64,000 nucleotides of DNA, taken from contig JABAKD010000029.1 in the NCBI GenBank assembly GCA_012845835.1, forward strand, positions 3,002,970-3,066,969, in the 5' to 3' direction. Below the pieces are notes generated by a model. It saw only the letters and a list, made by a program, of their open reading frames with translations, had not been told where the DNA came from and did not search any database. How positions within the stretch are numbered: position 1 is the stretch's first letter; the number at the start of each line of letters is the position of its first letter. The position numbers and the translations under genes are program-made. Source of the stretch: Undaria pinnatifida. Taxonomy: Eukaryota; Sar; Phaeophyceae; Laminariales; Alariaceae. Of the stretch, positions 56,071 through 64,000 are shown piece by piece.

Positions 56071-56779
56071 CTGTTAGCACATATAGCACGGAGAATAGTA
56101 ACGACGTGAGAGAGCGGGATAGGAGCCGGAAGCGCGTAGAGTGCACCATAGGATAACACGTTTACGATATTTGTTGGAGTAATTTGTGATGAGCTATTTT
56201 CTGAGTGTTGTTGCTGGCTTCCTTTTTGGGGGCGGCTCCTACGCGTATTTAGAAGACTGAACGACAGCGGCACACTACAGCACCACCGTACATAAGCTTC
56301 GCACCACGCGTGTGCGATCGCCAAACCCTACAATTAGGCTGTCCCTCCTATCCTCACAACGCCGGTTACGATATGGAAGCAATATATATGCCCTCCAAGT
56401 AACAAGAGTGGAGCGGACATCGTGACGAGTTTCGTCTTGCTAGCGAGACCTCAAACATTCCCGAGTGACGGGCCTCCTAAACCGAGGAATCGTCCAATAG
56501 CAACGATGTTTGCGGAGGCTAGACCGTTGTATGCCTAGGCCAAGGAATATTTCACACCCTCGTCGTTTTTTTTTCTCCTTCTCAAAGTCGGTTAAGGTTG
56601 AGCTCTTTGAAGTAAGAAGCCCATCCCATAAGCATTAGAATGATGACTAAAATAGTCGTCTTCCAAATTGGGCTGCATAGGTACAGCACCAGTAGGTGCA
56701 CACGGAAAGAGTGGAGTGAAACACGCGGGAGAATGAAAGGTTCGAGGGTCCCGTTATTATGGTTTCCGGAGTTGACGCC

Positions 56780-56828
<49 letters not shown>

Positions 56829-59439
56829 GCCTGTCTGTGGCCGAGCAAAAACACACATCACACGACGCACACTGAATCGGACGCAATAAAACCAGCGTCA
56901 CATTGAATAGCAAGGAAGGGCCCGATGCTCCGGCCGGTTTCACGCCAAGGTATCGAGTGGTCGTCGAGGGATCTTGATGGGTGTTGCGTGTGTTCGGTTT
57001 AGCCTACTGCAGATATAAGGAAATTTCAACCGTGCACGAGGACCGGACAATCTTCTTTCATCTAACTCTTCTAGTATGAGGCAATGGTGAGAGAGGGAAA
57101 GCTACCGAGGGAATTTTCTGCCTTGCAAGGCAAAACAAGCCTCTTCGTAGCGGGGTGCATACAGGTGTTTGATACTTTGTCTGTCTGTCTGTCTGCACGC
57201 TGTCCGGGAGCAAACATCACAGTAAAAATGTTTAATTGCAAGAGCTACACGTGGCCGTTTCCGCAAAACCGGCGTTTACAGAAGCGGGAGAGCACGTGCG
57301 AACTCGTGGAGCACGATTCGTTGCATCCCGGCTAGAGTCAACTGTCGTCGCCGTGCTGTTGTTGCATTCCGGGTGCTGAAAACGGACTTCACATACTCAC
57401 AAAAATCTCCGCTGTAGTGACTCCTCTTCCACATCACAAGCGGTTCTTACTAAGACACAGCTCACCCTCAATGGGACTTGCCAAACACAACACGGCGTTT
57501 TGCTTGGTACACGATATGACTTCTTGGTCGGTGAATACCCGACGTCTCCCGTCCCGGTCTTGTAGGGATACGAGGGTCTAATTAGCTATGGCCATACGAC
57601 TACGGCCACGAACGAAACGAGAACCACCCCCCCCCCCCCCGCCAATCGACCGTAGCCTTGTTCACCTGAGAGAAGTGTGGGAAGTAATTCGATGATGTCT
57701 CCACCTCGAGCAAAGTTCGCTCCGGCTCGAGACCCATCCAATCGTCTTCGCGATTGATGCCACTCATTGCCGCCGAAGCCTTGCTCATAACTTCGTCCTC
57801 GCTTACAGATGAGTTGGTGAACTGGTAGGCAGTCACAAGAGTATGCTGTCGAGTTCGAGCTGTGCGTGTGCGGGGCTCGTCGCGGATCGCATAGACTTGA
57901 TCGATGCACATTGGAGGGGGCAGAAACGAGCGGCACACGCGATGAAAGCACGGAGAAGACGTCAGATGGATACCAACAGCGTCACACGGCGTGCGAATTT
58001 TGGGTCATCCGGTGCAATGGGCCGGACATAAGTCCTGAGAACCCTACTGTAGTTGCAACTCCCTATTGCAGACACCTGGAATAGATGTGCAAACCGCAAA
58101 AGGTAGATCCCCCCCCCCCCCCCCAGCGTATACCACAAGCACGACACGGGAACCACGATAAGGGCATATCGTCAGCCTGAGCTCCCGTAGCCAAATGATC
58201 CCAACTCCCTGGTCAACACATGTTGGGGACATCTTGACGTCAGTTCAGCCCGCCAAAGTTTTCCCTAACATGTTTCCTTACGTTACATTTGGTGCGATTG
58301 ACGGCGTTGGGGTTGTAACAGCGGTGAGGAGAGGATACATCTGCTACATGCAGCAAGCAAAGTAATCCCCGCTGCCGGCACCAAAGGACGCGTGCTACGA
58401 TAGAGGTGCACCACTTGTTTTTGCCTAATACTGCCCCTCACTTTGGAAGCTTAAGACACATGTCCCTGCCAAAAACTGGTTTGGAGAAAAAAAAAACTGC
58501 TATTAATAGCCAACGAAACATCCCATGACCCAGGTACACAACGGAAAAATCACGAAAAAACAAAAAATGACGTAAATATTCCCGACGATTTTTGGTCAAG
58601 GAACCCCGTCCTCCAGAAACCGTTTCAGACGAAAAGTGGTCTACCTCTCGCGTAGCACGCGTCGAAGTTCGATACGGATCGACGATGCATAATACGGTAG
58701 TGGTTGCACCGCGTTTTTTCCTACACGGCTCCCCGCTCGAGGAGGAGCTAGATACGATATCTCACCCCATAGCACGATTCCGAGAAACGATCAGAGCGCA
58801 ACCCGACGAACAATCCCATGGCCTACCAAGACAGGTATCCGATAAAGTCATGCGGCTTGAACAATATTGATATTACCCCGACGACTTTGGGTCAAGGGAC
58901 CCCCCGTCCTTCAGTCAGAAGTCATTTCAGTCATAAAAAGTCCCACCCCTTTCGTATAGGAAGTGTCCAACGAGAAATGGGAATGATGACCCTCTACGCG
59001 CCGCGGGGTAGAAACAACGCAGGTGCTAGCAGGCTGCAGGAGTGGGATTGTTATATGCGGAACGTATCCTCCTCCACATTGCCACTCCTTCGCAGCCGTT
59101 GATCGACACCCTGCGCAGCCTTCGGCACGGTTCTGGTGAACCCTGCCAAAACAACCAAAGACACGGACTAACCTTTACCATCACTGGCAGACAGCTGGTC
59201 AGGGGATATCCGCATGGAGTACAAGCTTCCCTCTCCGTCCATTCTGCGTACATCCCAGAGAGAAGTTCCTAGCGTGTACCTCTCAAGGGCGGCCTCCACT
59301 CTTTCCTCCACCTCAGTCCTTCCGTCAAAAACGTCAGCTAAAGCCGCAGGATCACATGCTACTACCAGGAGGTCGAAGTTTCTAGTTTCCACCGAGCCAT
59401 TATCTTCGTAGGTGATGCGCACATCCCGGCCGGCACGTG
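55930..59439 (-). CDS. FAD-dependent amine-oxidase-like oxidoreductase, C-terminal half (three exons)
   Basis: Exons 59439-59179, 57859-57666 and 56070-55930 join in phase with GT-AG borders into about 198 residues. They start RDVRITYEDNGSVETRNFDL then LVVACDPAALADVFDGRTE, the strand-helix unit that covers the adenine in amine-oxidase-like flavoproteins. They continue with HTLVTAYQFTN and SSNYFPHFSQ and end with WAVLDAQGEHDTIYVSSFGS and FESVLAVYEYGNMLENTTQ, equivalent to the C-terminal FAD-closing motif. The last exon ends with a donor (CAG|GTGAAG), so at least one short exon is missing. The first exon is in phase with exon 6 at 43773, yet lies 15 kb upstream of it in transcription order. Confidence 0.8.
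56778..56838. repeat. (GTCT)n microsatellite
   Basis: About 15 units, with one gcct interruption. A short run of the same unit occurs at 57179-57194. Located in intron 8 of the upstream oxidoreductase segment. Confidence 0.95.
57666..57859 (-). CDS. FAD oxidoreductase exon 8
   Basis: Encodes RTRQHTLVTAYQFTNSSVSE, a helix, and LLEVETSSNYFPHFSQ. Acceptor cgcacag|C, donor CAG|GTGAAC. YFPHFS corresponds to a motif near the C-terminus of the family. Confidence 0.82.
58387..58663. mobile_element. MITE-1 copy 4
   Basis: 277 bp, inverted relative to copies 1 and 2. Termini GACGCGTGCTACGATAGAGG and cctctcgcgtagcacgcgtc. Flanks AAAG (58383-58386) and GAAG (58664-58667) form an imperfect 4-bp duplication. 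Lies in intron 7. Confidence 0.85.
58681..58967. mobile_element. MITE-1 copy 5, diverged, in tandem with copy 4
   Basis: Starts gacgatgcataatacggtag, ends cacccctttcgtataggaag plus tgtc. Internal words gacgac-tttgggtcaaggg and catggcctac match copy 4. It is separated from copy 4 by only 17 bp and is clearly older. Confidence 0.7.
59179..59439 (-). CDS. FAD oxidoreductase exon 7 (upstream segment)
   Basis: Encodes RAGRDVRITYEDNGSVETRN, FDLLVVACDPAALADVFDGR, TEVEERVEAALERYTLGTSL and SLYSMRISPDQLSASD. Acceptor cttcag|C after a pyrimidine tract, donor G|GTAAAG. The intron-side sequence can also be read as an in-frame signal-peptide-like start (ATG at 59510, MSIMVALLLPSARA), which would make this a first exon; I regard that as less likely. 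Confidence 0.8.
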
Positions 59440-59795
59440 CTGAAGGAAGCAATAGCGCCACCATGATGCTCATCGCGAAGCATGATGATGCTACCGTCGT
59501 GCGCGGGATCATGTTGCCTTGGAACTTTCTGCGATCGAAAGATGGCTGCGACTCTGCGCATACCAAAACGCGAGGGAAGGGGTTGCGGTTTTGTTTTTTA
59601 AGGCCAAACCCGTGCGGGCGATTGAGACACAGACACCTTGGTGAGATTTCAACAGCTTTCAGGTAGAGCGTAGCGCTATGCGACGCTCACGAACAACCCT
59701 GTGCTCTTATGCTGCTCTTGAACGCCATCGTTACCTGGAAAAACAGATTGGATTCTCAGCGATGTTTCAACATGGACGATGCTACTGCTGTCGAG

Positions 59796-60039
59796 TGGTT
59801 CTACGGTAGCCCCCCAAAGTTCTCTATAACGAAATCGCCGGTTTAGAGACCAGATCCCAGCCATATCTCCTGAAAGACGGTGGAGTACCCCTTGCCACCC
59901 CGGCGTCGTGGTTCCATAGTCTATTGGTAGCAAGAAAACATGTGAAGATGGTTTTACATGGCATCCTTCCTTGCGTCGAGCAGCGACGAAACGTTCGTTA
60001 AAGAAAATCGCTCGTGTTGGAGGGGGCTATCGTAGAATC
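59796..60039. mobile_element. MITE-2 copy 3 (inverted)
   Basis: Termini GGTTCTACGGTAGCCCCCC and GGGGGCTATCGTAGAATC form inverted repeats. Reverse complement matches the whole of copy 2, including ttaacgaacgtttcg and ctgctcgac words. Target duplication not resolved. Confidence 0.78.
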
Positions 60040-63000
60040 AATCTGTCTCGCGTGTGTTTTTGTTGCCGCGGAAATTATTTCTGTGGTCGAACGCCGGCCG
60101 GGGCTCTACGAGTGCGCGCATGCCGTGAGAGAGGGTGGTATCGTCGCAAGTGCCGAACTGGCGAGGACGATTGAGACATATTGGTATGGCATGCGTCGTT
60201 TATTGTTGGCGTGACGTGCAGTATCACATCCGCGGAAAGTCCCATTCCTTTGTGATTGGATGATGGAATATGACAGCGTCATGCCTTGGAAGACGGGTAG
60301 GGTACTCAACGATATATACCAATATGAATTGTATGCTAATGTTGCCGTGCGTGCGAGCATCTTGCCGCGGACATCCTATGTAGTCATCTGCCTGCCGTCC
60401 TGCGCATACAAACATTGACGGGAGAAGGTTTGGTGTTGTTGCAAATAAATGCCGAACTGGCGAGGGCTATTGAGATGCATGTAAATTCCATTGTTATCCG
60501 CTAGGGCCAAACATTGTACGCCACTCGTGAGTATCCTCGTTCTCGAGAAGGATTGAATACCCTCTGTCTCGCGAAGGGAGCATGCACACTATAATGGACG
60601 GAAATCATCAACGTTACAAACGCAAACAACACAAATCTCATCGACCCCACAGCGTCATAAGCTTGAAACTAAAACTTAAACGACACCGCAGACGGTCAGA
60701 TGGTAATAGGAAACAAGGGAGGTGGGGATTTGTTTTTCAAATATGATAATTGCAAACAGCAATACACAGCCGGATAGATATCCGTTTCATTTTCAGTATG
60801 CTCCCATACTTGGGTCTGGGGTATGGTACTTGGAAGTGTGGAACGGCCTTCGGAAAATGGAAGTGCACGTTTAATGTGGCAAGGGCTAGGACAGGCTCTA
60901 AAATAGGACAACAAGAACTAAAGGTGTACACTCGTTTCAGGGCGTCTACCGTAGACACGATCGATCCAGGCATGTTCGGACCGTGGCTAGGGTACGGGGG
61001 GCTAGGGTACTCGGGGTGACTTTTGGGGCCTCTCTGTTCAGTGGGCCGGACCTAACTTCCGTGAGTGACCCGTCTGTCCGTTCCTTTGTGGTGTTAAGCT
61101 TTGGTGTTGCGTGTAATGCGACATGGCACCGCCATAGAAAGGTTGGCAACGCCCCGCCAGCCAAATCGTCTGGATACGTTTGCGGCGTGAGATACAGAGT
61201 AACTCGGGCGAATGGCCCAAACTCGGCAGTGGCGAAGAGGGTATGATACTACAATACCGTAGGCTCGGTTTTCGAAGGGCGCCGACTTACAAGTTATTTT
61301 GTTGCACATAAAGGGTTGCTGCGAAAATCTCAAGATAATGGCACCAACGGCGGTGATCAAGTAAAAGTGCGTATCCAAAAGGTGTTTTTGAAGCCCACTA
61401 TAGACCGTTATAGTTACCAGGTAGATGAGAAAATAAACAACTCGTTGTTCCCCCAGCACTACTGTTCGTGTCAATACTGTGATACTACACACGTGTACGG
61501 GAACTCTATTCTTGTGCTTGGTCGACGTCGGACAGGGGCATGGGAATTATGTCTACATAAATCTGGCGTATACGAACATCGTGCGTTGAACGATCGGCAT
61601 TTCGAGTGCAAGCACGAGTAGTAGGTGCATACAGTTCCACCTCCCAGCGACGAATACAGCCGGTAGTTGGCACCAGCATCAAAACGATCTAAGGAACTGT
61701 CTCCGGAACGCTGTAGGAACCACCTCACTCAGCTTTGACTGCAAAGCGAGATAACACCGCATCTATTGCTATTATTGTTCCCCTTTGTAAGGAGGTCGAC
61801 AAGACACTTCTCAAGTTGGCACGCACTCACATTTTAGCGGATGTTGTACGAGATGACTGCTTTATCTCGGTGGAGTGAGCGGGGTGGTGGTCAACACCGG
61901 TGATGCAGATGAACAGTGGCCGGACGTGCACCTGTTACCGCCGGCGGCGTGCCGTGCATTCGATGATACATTCTACCATAACAGCCAATCGTGCGAGTAC
62001 CAACGCACATGTTGGGTGCGTTGCGTCCTGTACGACATGTCATCGGCACGTGCTAGCTGGTGATAATTTCCTGGGGAGAAACGGATTAAAAATTATTGCC
62101 CAAATATTGCCCACGGGCTTGACGCCGCGAATGGCCCAGAGGCAACATTCTATTCGTGCCTGACGACGGTCATTTGGCGGCGTCGGCAAAACATGAACCT
62201 ACGCATGGAATCACAAATATCAATGAATGGAATTTTTCTACTGTCTTTGTCTGTCATGTGTCTAGTCACTGAACGGTTCCTTTGTGGTATCATATTACAT
62301 ACCTAGTATATTTATGGCAGAAGACAAGATATGGAAATACACATCAATTTGTTGACAACAGTGCATCGGGCACATGGGTTCGTGACCCTGTTTCTCGGTA
62401 CGTGGAAGGACCAAATGAAAGGGCCGGGGTCAGCGTTTTCCTTTTTTCTTGGAGCCTGGAGGATGGTCTTCTCTGGGCCTGCCCTTTCAACGTTGGCTCT
62501 CCTAGTGGACTCGTGAGTTCATTGGTACACTGGTGCACGTCTTCGAATCGGAGTGTCGACCAGTCAATGGTCGAACTCACAACAACAGTAGTCGGCGAAT
62601 TTCGAAATAATAATTCGTTAAACCTGCTTTAAATACTTGAATCACTTGCCGGGTGGTATCTAAACCACTTGCAGGGTGGTATTAAAACCACTTGTCGGGT
62701 GGTCGGAAGGCGAGCTTGCTGTTCGTCTGTGTTCTCTGTTCTCCTGTTTTTTTCTATCTATACGCAAAACTGAAAGGAACAACATGAATAAACACGCCCC
62801 CGACAAAAAATCAACCCACTCTACTATTATTGTACCTCTACTATTTTTGTAGTCGTCGACTACGCTCGCGGGGCAGCGGCTGTCCTACCAGTTTTCTTAG
62901 GCGAGGTATGCACAAGGAACACGTAGAACACGTGACCCTGCGGCAACGAGTTGACCGATTTCACCCTCCATACACACGAAGCAACATAGTTGGTTGGAAG

Positions 63001-64000
63001 GATACACTTTCTTCTCCGTGACGCTGCTGTGTCTCCCACATTTCCCGTCACCGTTCAAAGCTTGAAATTTGACTAGTAATAATGGTAACATTTTGATATA
63101 TACGGAGTATATTAGTTAGACGTTAGCCGTTTTAGCCCTTTTAGCACCGCAGTCCCGACACGAGGACAAAACACTTGGAGTTAAAATATACGATAATTTT
63201 AGGAGCTGGAAACGGGGTGAACGGTGCGGCATTGGCGATGTTCACCGTGGGGTGGATTTGAACGAACGGCAGTCGCCGGGGGAAATGCATACCTGGTGTG
63301 CCATTCCCGACGTGTACAACAGGCGATTTCCCTCCGTTTTTTTTTGTTTTTGTTTTCTTTTGTAGTAGTAGGCAAAGAGGTTACGACAAATTCTTGCGTG
63401 CCTTGCTTCTCTTTGGCGTATTTATCTGTCATTACTACTGTACGGCATTAGACTAGATATTTACGTGAGTAGTCGTGGTCTCTACGGCGGCGGTAAGTAA
63501 GTGTCAGCCGGAAATACCAGCTCTACAGCATTCGTTCCTAGGCAACCGGGTACCACTCCGCACACTGCCACTACGCCACTTCCGGTTGGTTGTTCACATT
63601 AATGCCAAGCTATTTTGCAGGCACGATAGATATCGGGCACCCGGCACTCTACTCAACCGGGCTACACAGGAGCCACTACTTTACTGCTGTATGTAAGTAA
63701 CAAACATTATTGTCTCGGGTCAGGCGTAAACTATGATACGAGGCGGGGTGTGCCCTGTACTTCTTCAGCGCACTATACGTCGACGTACCTAACGTAGTAG
63801 TTCGAGCTGGGCCGGCCAACATTATCAGGCTTTTAGCTGGAATGCCAATTCCTCACTCTATTATCGCTATTTTTGAGCTGGCAATTTGATTGTCATGCCT
63901 TCGTGAGGGCCCGCCCCTTGGAAACGTTTATTTTTTTTCCGGATTTTATTCGAATGAATGAACATTTTGGGCTTTTTTGTTGCGATTCGCCGAGCCCTGG
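60040..64000. other. Right end of window, no credible gene
   Basis: I looked on the minus strand for the missing N-terminal exons of the upstream oxidoreductase copy and saw none. A 23-bp unit (aaccacttgc-gggtggtat) is repeated three times at 62640-62703. The remainder is unique-looking, with only short frames lacking domains. Confidence 0.45.

Noticed and set aside
59440-59520. Signal-peptide-like start upstream of exon 7
   Set aside because: A good pyrimidine tract and CAG acceptor at 59440 and phase agreement with exon 6 make intron sequence the better reading; kept only as an alternative.

Overview
The window is nuclear DNA of a eukaryote. It has no bacterial-style gene runs, it carries a protein gene broken into many small exons with GT-AG borders and introns of 0.7 to 3 kb, and it is packed with retrotransposons, MITEs and microsatellites. 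The character of the non-LTR reverse transcriptases and of the Copia and Gypsy relics suggests a photosynthetic stramenopile, perhaps a brown alga. That is an inference from family resemblance and I could not test it.

Positions 1 to 23,000 are a retroelement graveyard built by two related non-LTR (LINE) families. Family 1 ends in (AAC)n tails. It has a long decayed copy at about 6.4-10.05 kb, a minus-strand C-terminal copy at 21.2-21.95 kb, and 5'-truncated copies near 1, 1.6, 5.4, 16.65 and 19.35 kb. Family 2 ends in (AC)n tails. It forms a nested cluster at 11.56-16.2 kb: a minus-strand reverse transcriptase gene is interrupted by a 1.4-kb internally deleted plus-strand sister element flanked by a 7-bp target duplication, and by a second truncated copy. 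The inserted element keeps a 5' region with a PAM2-like motif and the start of the endonuclease. A tRNA-derived SINE occurs twice, once inside the family 1 LINE. A miniature LTR element (TRIM) with identical 270-bp LTRs lies at 17.2-18.4 kb. A piggyBac-like and a mariner-like MITE lie at 19.16 and 19.93 kb, and a three-unit tandem array at 20.2-21.1 kb. A dispersed family with G/C homopolymers (called repeat C here) occurs at 2.2-6.0 and 22.0-22.5 kb.

Positions 24,000 to 39,200 are LTR-retrotransposon territory. There is a decayed plus-strand Copia relic (24.4-25.8 kb). There is an 8.2-kb minus-strand Copia element with identical 488-bp LTRs, a GATA target duplication, PBS and PPT, but an almost entirely decayed interior (27.16-35.33 kb). 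There is a decayed minus-strand Gypsy gag-protease (36.9-38.9 kb) between direct repeats.

Positions 39,200 to 64,000 are less repetitive and hold the only clear cellular gene: a minus-strand FAD-dependent oxidoreductase of the amine-oxidase type. Six exons encoding its N-terminal half lie at 53.36-43.77 kb. Three exons encoding its C-terminal half lie at 59.44-55.93 kb, upstream of the N-terminal half in the direction of transcription. The halves do not overlap and are phase-compatible, so this is two partial neighbouring copies, a rearranged gene or an assembly order error. At least two TIR families (MITE-1, MITE-2) sit in the introns and flanks, and one MITE-1 copy at 289-563 has a clear target duplication inside a LINE. 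I saw no credible gene in 60.1-64 kb.
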